NCBI RefSeq assembly: GCF_000718015.1
Contig: NZ_JODY01000030.1
Location: 62,001-126,000 of the forward strand
DNA length: 64,000 bases
Direction: 5' to 3'
Source: Streptomyces catenulae
GTDB taxonomy: Bacteria; Actinomycetota; Actinomycetes; Streptomycetales; Streptomycetaceae
Shown: in pieces, positions 43,924-53,080 of the stretch
How the letters are laid out: each line of letters begins with the position of its first letter
Position numbering within the stretch: the stretch's first letter is position 1
Made by a program: the position numbers and the translations under genes
Notes under the pieces: model-generated
The model's input: only the letters and a program-made list of their open reading frames with translations
Told to the model about the DNA's origin: nothing
Database searches by the model: none

Positions 43924-44907
43924 ATGACAGAGATCGACCGGTCGTTCTCCTCTCGGCGTACGGCTTTCTTCCGGATGCGCTCCGCTGAGGTGGCTCTCCC
44001 CGGGCGGAACGGTTCGGCAGGGGGCGTGCGGCGCCGCGCGGGCGCCGCCCTCGCCGCCGGTGCGCTGCTGCTCTCCGTGACCGCGTGCAGCGAGGACGGC
44101 TCCGGCGCACCGACGGCGCGGCCGAGCCCGAAGGCGTCCGCGCCGTCCGCCAGGCCCGCCCCCGTGTGGCGCACCGCCCCGGCGTCGATCGCGGCGCTCG
44201 GCGACTCCATCACCGTCGGCTTCGACGCCTGCACGGTGCTCTCCGACTGCCCGGAGGTCTCCTGGTCGACGGGGACCTCCCCCGAGGTCGACAGCCTCGC
44301 GCGGCGGCTGCTGGAGCGCCCGGCGGGCCACAGCTGGAACCTCGCCCGCACCGGCGCGCTGATGAGCGATCTGCCGGATCAGGTCGACGCGGCCGAGGCG
44401 CACCGGCCCGAGCTGGTGACGGTCCTGATCGGCGCCAACGACGCCTGCCGCAGCGAGGTCCACGCGATGACCCCGGCCAGCGCCTTCCGCGCCGACTTCA
44501 CCCGGGCGATGAAGAAGCTGCGGAAGACGCTGCCCCGGACGCAGGTGTACATCGCGGCCGTACCCGACCTGATGCGCCTGTGGTCGGAGGGGCGGAAGAA
44601 CCCGCTCGGCAAGCAGGTGTGGCAGCTGGGGATCTGCGGCTCGATGCTGCGCGACCCGGACGATCTGACGGACACGGCGACCGAGCGCCGCGAAGAGGTA
44701 CGCGACCGCGTCAAGGCGTACAACAAGGCGCTGGAGGAGGTCTGCGCCGAGGACTCCCTGTGCCGCTTCGACCCGGAGGTCTTCGACTACCGCTTCACGG
44801 AACGGCAGTTGAGCAGCTGGGACTGGTTCCATCCCGGTGTCCGCGGCCAGGGGGAGCTGGCGGAGATGGCGTTCCGGACGATCACCCGTAAGGGACCGGT
44901 GGCATGA
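43924..44907 (+). CDS. SGNH/GDSL hydrolase, putative lipoprotein
   Basis: 327 residues. A long N terminus leads to a lipobox (LLSVTAC), so the mature enzyme is probably lipid-anchored outside the cell; a Pro/Ser/Ala linker follows. Block I is ALGDSITVGFDAC (Ser nucleophile), block III GANDACRSE and block V WDWFHPGV (Asp and His), giving the SGNH triad. Several Cys pairs suggest disulfides. It is likely an esterase or lipase. The ATG at 43924 has GGAGGGGACAGG upstream; an ATG at 43975 would give a more usual signal-peptide length. Confidence 0.85.
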   Translation: MTEIDRSFSSRRTAFFRMRSAEVALPGRNGSAGGVRRRAGAALAAGALLLSVTACSEDGSGAPTARPSPKASAPSARPAPVWRTAPASIAALGDSITVGFDACTVLSDCPEVSWSTGTSPEVDSLARRLLERPAGHSWNLARTGALMSDLPDQVDAAEAHRPELVTVLIGANDACRSEVHAMTPASAFRADFTRAMKKLRKTLPRTQVYIAAVPDLMRLWSEGRKNPLGKQVWQLGICGSMLRDPDDLTDTATERREEVRDRVKAYNKALEEVCAEDSLCRFDPEVFDYRFTERQLSSWDWFHPGVRGQGELAEMAFRTITRKGPVA

Positions 44908-45021
44908 CCCTGGCTGCGCCGTCCGGGTTCGATCGTCCTGTGGCATGAGGCGCCCCGGTGCGACCGTGCCGGATGATCTGCGGTGACCGGTCTCGCCGTC
45001 GACTTCTGGGGGAATCTCACC

Positions 45022-45723
45022 ATGGCCCGTCTCCGTACCACCGCTCCCGTCCTGACCTGCGTCGCGGCGGCTGCCGCGCTGACCGGCTGCTCGGGCGGGA
45101 TCGGGCCGTCGAAGTCCGGGGAGCGGACGTACTCCGTCTCCGGTGACGTCCGGTCGGTGACGGCCAAGACGTCGGGCGGTTCCATCGAGGTGGTGGCGAC
45201 GAACGGCAGCGGTCCGGTGCGCGTCACGGAGAAGTACTCGTACCACGGCGACCGTCCGGCGCCGACGCACTCCGTCGCGGACGGCGGGCTGACGCTGGAC
45301 GCCGCGGTGTGCCGGGGGCTGGGCGACAACTGCACGGTGAGCTACCGGGTGCAGGTGCCGCGGGCGACGGCGGTCGATCTGCACACCAGCGGCGGGGACG
45401 TCACCGTGCGCGGTACGGCGGGTTCCGTCGCCGCGGAGACCAGCGGCGGGGACGTCACCCTGGACGACGTCGCCGCGCACAAGGCGCGGGCGAAGACCAG
45501 CGGCGGCAGCGTGAGCGCCACGTTCACCACCGTGCCCGATGACGTGGTGGGCACCACCAGCGGCGGCGACGTCACGATCCGGCTGCCGAAGAGCACATAC
45601 GACGTGGAGGCCACGACCAGCGGCGGGGACCGGAAGGTCACGGTGCCGACGGACCCGGACGCCCGTCGCCGGGTGGAGGCGCGGACCAGCGGCGGGGATG
45701 TGTCGGTGCTGGCGACCTCCTGA
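45022..45723 (+). CDS. DUF4097-type beta-solenoid lipoprotein
   Basis: 233 residues. The signal peptide ends in a lipobox (AALTGC, Cys about 24). The mature part has seven TSGG(D/S) motifs spaced irregularly (for example HTSGGDVTV, ETSGGDVTL, TTSGGDVTI), marking turns of a right-handed beta-helix, the DUF4097 adhesin-like fold. The role is unknown; such lipoproteins often accompany envelope-stress regulators. GGGGGAATCTCACC precedes the ATG at 45022. A hairpin follows the stop. Confidence 0.85.
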   Translation: MARLRTTAPVLTCVAAAAALTGCSGGIGPSKSGERTYSVSGDVRSVTAKTSGGSIEVVATNGSGPVRVTEKYSYHGDRPAPTHSVADGGLTLDAAVCRGLGDNCTVSYRVQVPRATAVDLHTSGGDVTVRGTAGSVAAETSGGDVTLDDVAAHKARAKTSGGSVSATFTTVPDDVVGTTSGGDVTIRLPKSTYDVEATTSGGDRKVTVPTDPDARRRVEARTSGGDVSVLATS

Positions 45724-45738
45724 GAACGGGCCGGGGCC

Positions 45739-45762
45739 GGTCGGCGGTGCGGTCCGCCGACC
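45739..45762 (+). terminator. Hairpin after DUF4097 lipoprotein gene
   Basis: GGTCGGCGG (45739-45747) pairs with CCGCCGACC (45754-45762) over a 6-base loop. Confidence 0.65.
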
Positions 45763-45848
45763 ACCCTCCCGACCTGCGGGTCCGCCTGCCGGACGGGAGT
45801 TTTCCACAGGCTCTGCGCGGGTGAGTTGCGCGGATGCATGATGACGGC

Positions 45849-47237
45849 ATGTTGATCGCCGCAGCCCAATTCCCGTCCCGCCGCCACGACATCGCGGCCA
45901 ACGCCACGCGCATGGCCGCCCTCCTCGCCCGCGCCGCCGACCTCGGTGTGGCCCTGGTCGTCTTCGCCGAGCTGGCTCTCACCCAGTACGACCTGGACGC
46001 CTTCGCGGCCGATCCGGACCTCGCCCTCACGCCGGACGACGCGCGGCTGGCGCCGGTCCGGGAGGCGTGCCGGGCCCACGGTGTCGCGGCGGTGGTGAAC
46101 CTCCCCGCGCGTGAGCCCGGCGTCACGACCGGCATACCGGGCATCACCTCGTTCGTCTTCGGTCCGGACGGCGCGCTGCTGACGCGCTACACGAAGCTGC
46201 ATCTGTCCGGCCGGGAGGGCGACCTCTTCACCCCGGGCCGCGCCGAGGGCCGGTTCCGGCTCGGCGGCGTCCACTTCGCCCTCGCCACCTGCTACGACAA
46301 CTCCTTCCCGGAGCTGGCCGAGCACGCCGCGGCGGACGGCTGCCGGGTGTATCTGGCCAGTTCGTTCCACTGCTCGCCGGAGAGCCTGACGAAGTATCCG
46401 CAGCGGGCGCGGGACAACGGTCTCCATGTGCTGCTCGCCAACGGCGCGGGCACCGGCAGCGGCGCCTCCGGCCCGGGCTGCGGGCTCAGCGGCGCCTGGC
46501 TGCCGGACGGCCGCCGGGTGGCATCGGCCGGACCGGGGGCGGACTGTCCGGACGAGGGCGAGCTGGTGCTGGCCGATGTCCGTGACGCCGTCGTGCTGAT
46601 GGCGGACCCGGCGGTGGCCGCGGTGCCGGTCCGCGAGTGCGGGGAGCCGCTGGTGGACGTACGGGAGGCGGCGCCGGGGCTGCTGGCGCCCGGGGCGGGG
46701 CAGACGGCGGACGGCGCCGCGGCGCACCTGCGGTCCGGGGTGCTGGAGCGGCTGCTCACCGCGGAGCGGGCGCTTCCGGACGGTCTGCGGCTCCGGCTGG
46801 CCGAGGGGTACCGCCCACCCGCCCTCCAGCGGCGCTACTTCGAGGAGTACGCCGACACACTGCGCAAGGAGCACCCCGACCGGTCGGCGGAGCAGGTGCG
46901 CTCCGCGGCGTCCCGGTACGTCTCGCCGCCGGAGATCGCCCCGCACGCCGCGGGCGGCGCCGCGGACCTGATCCTGACCACCGCCGACGGCACCCCGGTC
47001 GACATGGGCACCCGGCTGAACGCCTCGCCGGAGGAGAGCGACGGCGCCTGCTACACCGCGGCGCCCGGCATACCCGCGGCGGCGCGGCGGGCCCGGCGGA
47101 CGCTGGGCGCCACGCTGACGGCCGCCGGGCTGGTCAACTACCCGACGGAGTGGTGGCACTGGTCGTACGGCGACCGCTACTGGGCACTGGAGACGGGCGC
47201 GGACGCCGCGCTGTACGGACCGAAGGAGCTGGCATGA
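45849..47237 (+). CDS. Fusion of nitrilase-type amidohydrolase and VanX-like D-Ala-D-Ala dipeptidase
   Basis: 462 residues. Residues 1-255 are a carbon-nitrogen hydrolase with the full triad Glu41 (FAELALTQ), Lys116 (YTKLHLSG) and Cys148 (ATCYDNSFPE). From about residue 285 comes a peptidase M15D/VanX domain with LAEGYRPPALQRRYF, the zinc motif HAAGGAAD (H-x2-G-x-A-x-D) and EWWHW (catalytic Glu and third zinc ligand). No signal peptide, so cytosolic. CATGAT ends 6 bases before the ATG at 45849, indicating a leaderless start; an ATG at 45834 is also in frame. The stop overlaps the next gene by ATGA. Confidence 0.88.
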   Translation: MLIAAAQFPSRRHDIAANATRMAALLARAADLGVALVVFAELALTQYDLDAFAADPDLALTPDDARLAPVREACRAHGVAAVVNLPAREPGVTTGIPGITSFVFGPDGALLTRYTKLHLSGREGDLFTPGRAEGRFRLGGVHFALATCYDNSFPELAEHAAADGCRVYLASSFHCSPESLTKYPQRARDNGLHVLLANGAGTGSGASGPGCGLSGAWLPDGRRVASAGPGADCPDEGELVLADVRDAVVLMADPAVAAVPVRECGEPLVDVREAAPGLLAPGAGQTADGAAAHLRSGVLERLLTAERALPDGLRLRLAEGYRPPALQRRYFEEYADTLRKEHPDRSAEQVRSAASRYVSPPEIAPHAAGGAADLILTTADGTPVDMGTRLNASPEESDGACYTAAPGIPAAARRARRTLGATLTAAGLVNYPTEWWHWSYGDRYWALETGADAALYGPKELA

Positions 47238-48178
47238 GCGAAGACCACGACCTGGGGGCGGAGTTGACCGGTCCGGTGCTGTTGGGGGACGCCGAGGTAC
47301 GGGAGTTGCTGGACGCGCCGTGCGCGGTACGGGCGGTGCGGCGTGCGCTGCTGGAGCACCACGCCGGAGGGCTGGCCGCACCGCCCCGCCTCCGCGCCAA
47401 GCTGGGCGAACAGGAGCTGGTGTTCACCGCCGGGCAGTTGGCGGGCGCGGGGCTGCACGGCTTTCGCGCGTACGGGACCGGCGGTGGCGATCAGCTGGTG
47501 GCGGTCTGGGACACCGCGAGCGGTGCGCTGCTGGCGGCGGTGCACGGCGCGGAGCTGGGGCCGCGGCGGACGGGCGCGATCGGGGCGGTGGCGGTCGAGG
47601 CCCTGGCCCGGCCGGACGCGGTCCGTTGCGGGCTGATCGGCACGGGCCCGCAGGCGTGGACCCAGCTCTGGGCGCTGGCGGCGGGCCCGCTGCGGCCCGA
47701 GACGGTCACGGTCTGCGGGAGGCGGAGGGAGCGCGCCGAACGGTTCGCCGCCCGGGTCGAGGCGGAGTTGGGGCTGCCGGTCCGGGTGGCGCGGGAGGTG
47801 CGGGAGGCGGTGGCCGGGCAGGACGTGGTCATCGTGGCGACGAACAGTCCGCGGCCGGTGCTGGAGGCGGAGTGGGTGGCGCCGGGCACCCATCTGAGCA
47901 CGCTCGGCCCCAAGTCCCCCGCCCACCACGAGATACCGCCGGAGCTGGCGGCGCGGGCAGCGGTGATCGTCACCGATTCCCCGGCCCAGGCCGGGGCGTA
48001 CGGCACCGGTCATCTGCTGGGCCCGGCACCGCTGACGGCACTCGGCGCGGTCCTGGCGGGCTCCGCGCCGGGCCGGACCGACGCCGAGGCGATCACCCTG
48101 TTCTCGTCGGTCGGCCTGGCGGGCACGGAGGTCGCGGTGGCGGCGGAACTGGTGAGGAGGTGCCGGGAGCAGGGCTGA
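47234..48178 (+). CDS. Ornithine cyclodeaminase/mu-crystallin family protein
   Basis: 314 residues. Conserved blocks: APPRLRAK, FRAYGTGGGDQLVAVWDTAS, RTGAIGAVAVEAL and the NAD-binding CGLIGTGPQAWTQLWALAAG, followed by VVIVATNSPRPVLEAEWV and HLSTLGPKSPAHHEI. The family includes ornithine cyclodeaminases, ketimine reductases and alanine or lysine dehydrogenase-like enzymes. The ATG is coupled to the nitrilase-VanX stop, so the two enzymes are made together and probably act on related amino acid substrates. Confidence 0.88.
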   Translation: MSEDHDLGAELTGPVLLGDAEVRELLDAPCAVRAVRRALLEHHAGGLAAPPRLRAKLGEQELVFTAGQLAGAGLHGFRAYGTGGGDQLVAVWDTASGALLAAVHGAELGPRRTGAIGAVAVEALARPDAVRCGLIGTGPQAWTQLWALAAGPLRPETVTVCGRRRERAERFAARVEAELGLPVRVAREVREAVAGQDVVIVATNSPRPVLEAEWVAPGTHLSTLGPKSPAHHEIPPELAARAAVIVTDSPAQAGAYGTGHLLGPAPLTALGAVLAGSAPGRTDAEAITLFSSVGLAGTEVAVAAELVRRCREQG

Positions 48179-48276
48179 CGGGGCCGCCGGGCGGGGCGTT
48201 CCCGGCGGGAGCCCGGGCCCGGCGCCCCCGCGGGGTGCGTGTCGTCCGGCCCGCCCGCCGCGCGCCCGCCCGCCGT

Positions 48277-49203
48277 TCAGCTGTGCGGCAGGGCGTCCAG
48301 GCCGGCGAGGGTCGGGTAGGAGGGCTGGGCGCCGGGCCTGGTGACGGCGGCGGCGCCGACGCGTACGGCGAAGCGGGCGGCGTCGGGCAGGCCGTCGCCG
48401 CGGGCCAGGCGGGTGGCGAGGGCGCCGGTGAAGGCGTCCCCGGCACCCGTCGTGTCGACCACGTCGACCCTGACCCCCGGCACCTCGTGCAGACCGGCCC
48501 CGTCCAGCAGCAGCGCGCCGTCCCCGCCGAGGGTGATGACGACGGAGCGGGCGCCCAGCTCCCGCAGGGCGTGTGCCCAGTCCTGCGGGGTGCCGTCGGC
48601 GGCGCCGGAGAGGCGGCGGGCCTCGTGCTCGTTGACCACCAGCGGGTCGGCGACCGCCAGGAGTTCAGGGTCCAGCCGCTCCGGCGCCGGGGAGGGGTTG
48701 AGGACGACGCGGGTGCCGCACTCCTCGGCGGTCCCGGCGGCCGCCCGCACGGTGTCGATCGGAATTTCCAGCTGAAGGGAGAGCACCGTGGCAGCGGCGA
48801 CGGTCTGCCGGGCGGCGGCGACGTCCTGCGGGGTGAGCGCGGCGTTGGCGCCGGGCGAGACGACGATGCTGTTGTCGCCGTCCGGGCCGACGACGATCAT
48901 CGCGGTGCCGGTGCGGGCCGCCGCGTCGACCACGACCGGCGTCACATCGGTCCCGGCCGCACGCTGCGCGGCGAGCAGCAGCTCGCCGTACGCGTCCTCG
49001 CCGACCCGGGCCAGCAGCGCGGTCCGGCCACCGATCCGGGCCGCCGCCGCGGCCTGGTTGGCGCCCTTGCCACCGGCCGACTCCACCAGGTCGGAGCCGA
49101 GCACGGTCTCCCCCGCGCCGGGCCGCCGGTCCACCCGTACCGTCAGATCCGCGTTGGCCGAACCGACCACCAGGACGTCGTACCCGCGCCCCGCTCCGCT
49201 CAT
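48277..49203 (-). CDS. rbsK: Ribokinase
   Basis: 308 residues of the PfkB family, phosphorylating ribose to ribose 5-phosphate. The N-terminal signature is GGKGANQAAAAARIG and the C-terminal one DTTGAGDAFTGALAT with the catalytic Asp and anion hole. The sugar-binding NADLTVRV stretch is present. The ATG at 49203 is used; GTG codons at 49206 and 49212 are alternatives. It is the last gene of the lacI-rbsACB series, 127 bp after rbsB. Confidence 0.92.
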   Translation of the reverse strand: MSGAGRGYDVLVVGSANADLTVRVDRRPGAGETVLGSDLVESAGGKGANQAAAAARIGGRTALLARVGEDAYGELLLAAQRAAGTDVTPVVVDAAARTGTAMIVVGPDGDNSIVVSPGANAALTPQDVAAARQTVAAATVLSLQLEIPIDTVRAAAGTAEECGTRVVLNPSPAPERLDPELLAVADPLVVNEHEARRLSGAADGTPQDWAHALRELGARSVVITLGGDGALLLDGAGLHEVPGVRVDVVDTTGAGDAFTGALATRLARGDGLPDAARFAVRVGAAAVTRPGAQPSYPTLAGLDALPHS

Positions 49204-49330
49204 CACCTTCACCGCTCCGCTCTCTCGTGTCCGTCCTGAAAATCTTGCCTGCCGCGCGGCCCGGTGGCGGTTCGTGGGCCACCGGGCGCGCATGGCCCGT
49301 ACCGCGCGGGCGGGGTGGGCCGCGGTCCGG

Positions 49331-50320
49331 TCAGCCGTCGAACGATGCCGCGTTCTTTGCCGACACCAGGACCACCGGGACCTTCACCGAGGCCGGCAGC
49401 TTCTCACCGCGGGCGGCCTTGAGCGCCCAGTCCACCGCCTTCTTGCCGAGCAGTTTGGGCTGCTGGGCGACGGTCGCGGTCAGCGTGCCCTTGCGCACCG
49501 CCGTCACGCCGTCGGGGGTGCCGTCGAACGCGACGACCTTGACGTCCTTGCCGGAGCGGGCCCCGAGCGCCTTGGACGCGCCGAGCGCCATCTCGTCGTT
49601 GGCCGCGAAGACCCCGCCGATGTCGCGGTGGGCCTGGAGCATGTTCGCCATCACGTCCATGCCCTTGGTCCGGTCGAAGTCGGCGGGCTGGCGGGCGACG
49701 ACCTGGATGCCGGGGTACTTCTTGATGCCCTCCTCGAAGCCCTGGCCGCGCTCGCGGGCCGCGGACGTCCCGGGCTGGCCCTCCAGGAACGCCACCTTGC
49801 CCTTACCGTGCAGCGATTCGGCGAGCGTCTTCGCGGCGAGGCGGCCGCCCGCGACGTTGTCGGAGGCGATCGTCGAGCCGACCTTGCCGCCGTTGACACC
49901 GCGGTCGATGGAGATGACCGGGACATCCGCCCGGTTGGCGACGCCGACCGCCGGTACCGCCGCGTCCGAGTCGACCGGGTTGATGACGGCGGCTTTGACG
50001 TCCTGGCTGGTGAATGTCTCCATCTGGTTGATCTGCTGGGTGGGGTCGTTCTGCGCGTCGGTGATGTTGATGTGCAGGCCCCGGGCGTCCGCCTCCGCCT
50101 GGGCGCCTTCCTTGACGCCGACGAAGAACGGGTTGTTGAGCGTGGAGAGCGCGAGCCCCAGATCGGTGTCGCCACCGCGGTCGCAACCCGCCAGCCCCAG
50201 CGTCAGCCCGGCTGCCGCGGCGAGCGCCGCGCACCGCACGCCCCACCGGCGGCCCGCGCCGGACCGTCCCGTACGGGGCCGTGTCCCGCGGCCCGCGTCC
50301 GCCGCGTGCCGGGCGTTCAC
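49331..50320 (-). CDS. rbsB: Ribose-type ABC transporter substrate-binding lipoprotein
   Basis: 329 residues. The N terminus is Arg-rich and then a signal with lipobox (GLTLGLAGC). The mature part has LGLALSTLNNPFFVGVKEGA, NPVDSDAAVPAV, VPVISIDRGVNGG and GVFAANDEMALGASKAL, the type I periplasmic-binding fold of RbsB-like pentose binders. The GTG start overlaps the rbsC stop (GTGA). It delivers the sugar to the RbsC/RbsA transporter. Confidence 0.92.
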   Translation of the reverse strand: MNARHAADAGRGTRPRTGRSGAGRRWGVRCAALAAAAGLTLGLAGCDRGGDTDLGLALSTLNNPFFVGVKEGAQAEADARGLHINITDAQNDPTQQINQMETFTSQDVKAAVINPVDSDAAVPAVGVANRADVPVISIDRGVNGGKVGSTIASDNVAGGRLAAKTLAESLHGKGKVAFLEGQPGTSAARERGQGFEEGIKKYPGIQVVARQPADFDRTKGMDVMANMLQAHRDIGGVFAANDEMALGASKALGARSGKDVKVVAFDGTPDGVTAVRKGTLTATVAQQPKLLGKKAVDWALKAARGEKLPASVKVPVVLVSAKNAASFDG

Positions 50321-51324
50321 CGGGTGCTCCGGCGGCGCAGCGTGTCCAGGAGGACGGCGACGGCGATGACCAGACCGGTGGCGACCTGCTGCCAGAACGC
50401 CGAGACGCTCAGCAGGTTGAGGCCGTTGCGGAGCACCGCGAGGATCAGGGCGCCGATGAGGGTGCCGGACGCCTTGCCGGAGCCGCCGGAGAGGCTGGCA
50501 CCGCCGATGACGACGGCGGCGATGGCGTCGAGTTCGTACCCGGAGGCCGCCTGCGGCTGCGCGGAGGTGAGGCGGGCGGCCAGCACGATACCGGCGACCG
50601 CCGCGAACAGGCCGGAGAGCGCGTAGATCACGAGCTTGCGGCGCTTGACGTGGATGCCGGAGAGACGGGCCGCCTCCTCGTTGCCGCCGATCGCGAACAT
50701 CGCCCGGCCCGTGTACGTACGGGCGAGGACCACCGCGGCGATCAGACCCATCGCGATCATCACGAGGACGGGGACCGGCAGCCAGCCGCCGAGGGTGTCG
50801 CCGAGCGCACTGACCGAGGAGGGGAACGGAATGGGAGTACCGCCGGAGACGACCAGCGCCAGGCCACGGCCGACCGACAGCATCGCCAGCGTCGCGATGA
50901 ACGCGGGCAGCCTGCCGTACGCCACGAGCGCGCCGGAGACGAGCCCCGCGGCCACACCGACCGCCAGTCCGAGGAGGACCGCGCACCACACCGGCAGTCC
51001 CTCGGTGGTCGCCGCCCAGGCGACGACGGTGGCGGACAGCGCGGCGACCGAGCCGACGGAGAGATCGATGCCCGCGGAGACGATGACGAAGGTGACGCCG
51101 AAGGCGAGGATCGCGGTGACGGACGCCTGGACGCCGACGTTGAGGAGGTTCTGGCCGTTGAGGAAGTCCTTCGACAGCACGGCCATCACCACGACGAGCG
51201 CGATCAGACCGCCCAGCGGGCCGTTCTTCAGGACCGCCCGGGTGAACCATCCGCCGAGCGCGGCGCCGCGACCCGTGTCCAGGGCCGGAGGGGTCTCCTC
51301 CGGGGTCTTCAGCAACTCAGTCAT
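50317..51324 (-). CDS. rbsC: Ribose-type ABC transporter permease
   Basis: 335 residues with about nine to ten membrane helices. Family marks are FVIVSAGIDLSVGSVAALSA, YGRLPAFIATLAMLSVGRGL, the cytoplasmic coupling segment RAMFAIGGNEEAARLSGI and AVVIGGASLSGGSG. It overlaps rbsA by 8 bases at its start and rbsB by 4 at its end, so the operon is tightly coupled. Confidence 0.94.
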   Translation of the reverse strand: MTELLKTPEETPPALDTGRGAALGGWFTRAVLKNGPLGGLIALVVVMAVLSKDFLNGQNLLNVGVQASVTAILAFGVTFVIVSAGIDLSVGSVAALSATVVAWAATTEGLPVWCAVLLGLAVGVAAGLVSGALVAYGRLPAFIATLAMLSVGRGLALVVSGGTPIPFPSSVSALGDTLGGWLPVPVLVMIAMGLIAAVVLARTYTGRAMFAIGGNEEAARLSGIHVKRRKLVIYALSGLFAAVAGIVLAARLTSAQPQAASGYELDAIAAVVIGGASLSGGSGKASGTLIGALILAVLRNGLNLLSVSAFWQQVATGLVIAVAVLLDTLRRRSTR

Positions 51325-53080
51325 CGGAGCCCTCCATCGCGCTCTGACCAGGGGTTTTCATGGGGTTCTGCGGGGTGGCGGACGGGTCGGGCCCGGCCGC
51401 CGCGGCCGCCTCGGTGGGCGTCTTGGTGGGCGTCTCGGTGGCCGCTTCGGTGGGGCCGTCGGCCGTCGGCTCCGTCGCCTCGGCGGGGGTTCCGCTGCCG
51501 GTGGTCGGGGCCTGGACGGCCAGTTCCATGACCGCGTCCTGGGTGGCCGCTCCGGCCGGGAGTTCACCGGCGATCCGGCCCTGGGCCATGACCAGCACCC
51601 GGTCGCTCATGCCGAGCACCTCGGGCAGATCGCTGGAGATCATCAGGACCGCGCAGCCGGCCGCGGTCAGCTCGTTGATCAGCTGGTAGATCTCGACCTT
51701 GGCGCCGACGTCGATACCGCGCGTCGGCTCGTCGAGGATGAGCAGCCGGGTCTCGGTCAGCAGCCACTTGCCGATCACGATCTTCTGCTGGTTGCCGCCG
51801 GAGAGGGTGCGGGCGCTCTGGCCCAGGCCGCTCATCCGGACCTTCAGCTGCGCGGCGACCGCGGCCGCCTCCCGCCGCTGACCGCGCCGGTCGACCAGCC
51901 CGCCGCGGGTGTCCCGGTCCAGCCGGGCCAGCACCAGGTTGTCCTGCAACGAGGCGTCCAGGACCAGTCCCTGGCCCTTGCGGTCCTCCGGCACCAGGCC
52001 GAGCCCGGCGCGCATCGCCGCCCGTACGTCACCGGGGGCCAGCGCCTTGCCGTCGACCTCGACGGTCCCGGCGTCGTAGCGGTCCACGCCGAAGAGCGCC
52101 CGCGCGACCTCCGTACGGCCCGCGCCGACGAGCCCGGCGAGGCCGACGACCTCGCCCGCCCGCACCTCGAAGTCGATGCCCTCGAAGACGGGACGGGCCG
52201 GTGCGCCCTTGCTGCCTCGCGCTCCGTGCCTGGTCAGACCGCGTACGCGCAGCAGCGGCGCGCCCGGCGAGTCGGGCCGTTGGCGCGGGTACTGCTCGGA
52301 GATGTCGCGGCCGACCATCAGCCGGATCAGCTCGTCCTCGTCGGTGGTGGCCGGGACCTCGGCGACCGAGCGGCCGTCGCGCAGGACGGTGACGCGGTCG
52401 CCGAGGGCGCCGATCTCGTCCAGGTGGTGGGTGATGAAGATGACGCCCACACCGTCCGCGCGCAGCTCCCGCACGATGCCGAAGAGGGTCTCGACCTCCT
52501 CGGAGGTGAGGACCGCGGTCGGCTCGTCCATGATCAGGACGCGGGCGTCGAGGCTGAGCGCCTTGGCGATCTCCACCATCTGGAGCCGGGCGATGCCCAG
52601 TTCGGCGACCGGGGTGGACGGGGAGATGTCCAGGCGGACCCGGCGCAGCAGTTCGGCGGCGCGCGCCCGCATGGTCTTCCGGTCGACGAGTCCGAGCGCG
52701 GTGCGCGGCTGCCGCCCCAGGAAGATGTTCTCGGCGACGGTCAGCCCGGGGACGAGGTTGAACTCCTGGTAGATGGTGGCGATCCCGATCCGTTCCGCGT
52801 CCTGGGCGGAGCGGATGTGCACCTCGTGGAGTCCGTCGGCGCTGCCGTCCGCGCCTCCGGCGGCGAGGATGCGTCCCTGGTCGGGGCGGTGGGCACCGGA
52901 GAGCATCTTGATCAGGGTGCTCTTGCCCGCACCGTTCTCGCCGAGCAGGACGTGCACCTCGCCGGAGCGCAGACTCAGGTCCACGCCGTCCAGCGCGCGC
53001 ACGCCGGGGAACGACTTCGTCACCCCCTCGACGCGCAGCAGTTCGCGGCCGCCCGGTACGTCGTCTTTGACGCCGGTCAT
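51317..53080 (-). CDS. rbsA: Ribose-type ABC transporter ATPase with C-terminal extension
   Basis: 587 residues. The first ABC domain has Walker A GENGAGKS (47-54), the signature region ELGIARLQMVEIAKALSLDA and Walker B LIMDEPTAVL. The second has the usual degenerate Walker A GLVGAGRTE, signature LSGGNQQK and LILDEPTRGID. About 70 residues of Thr/Pro/Ala/Glu-rich sequence (PTEAATETPTKTPTEAAAAA) follow the normal end, an unusual disordered tail. The ATG at 53080 follows GAGGAAGAGAGGG. Confidence 0.93.
   Translation of the reverse strand: MTGVKDDVPGGRELLRVEGVTKSFPGVRALDGVDLSLRSGEVHVLLGENGAGKSTLIKMLSGAHRPDQGRILAAGGADGSADGLHEVHIRSAQDAERIGIATIYQEFNLVPGLTVAENIFLGRQPRTALGLVDRKTMRARAAELLRRVRLDISPSTPVAELGIARLQMVEIAKALSLDARVLIMDEPTAVLTSEEVETLFGIVRELRADGVGVIFITHHLDEIGALGDRVTVLRDGRSVAEVPATTDEDELIRLMVGRDISEQYPRQRPDSPGAPLLRVRGLTRHGARGSKGAPARPVFEGIDFEVRAGEVVGLAGLVGAGRTEVARALFGVDRYDAGTVEVDGKALAPGDVRAAMRAGLGLVPEDRKGQGLVLDASLQDNLVLARLDRDTRGGLVDRRGQRREAAAVAAQLKVRMSGLGQSARTLSGGNQQKIVIGKWLLTETRLLILDEPTRGIDVGAKVEIYQLINELTAAGCAVLMISSDLPEVLGMSDRVLVMAQGRIAGELPAGAATQDAVMELAVQAPTTGSGTPAEATEPTADGPTEAATETPTKTPTEAAAAAGPDPSATPQNPMKTPGQSAMEGSDD

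Noticed and set aside
45849..48178. VanX-like domain as evidence of a glycopeptide resistance cluster
   Set aside because: vanH, vanA, vanR and vanS are absent and the domain is fused to a nitrilase.
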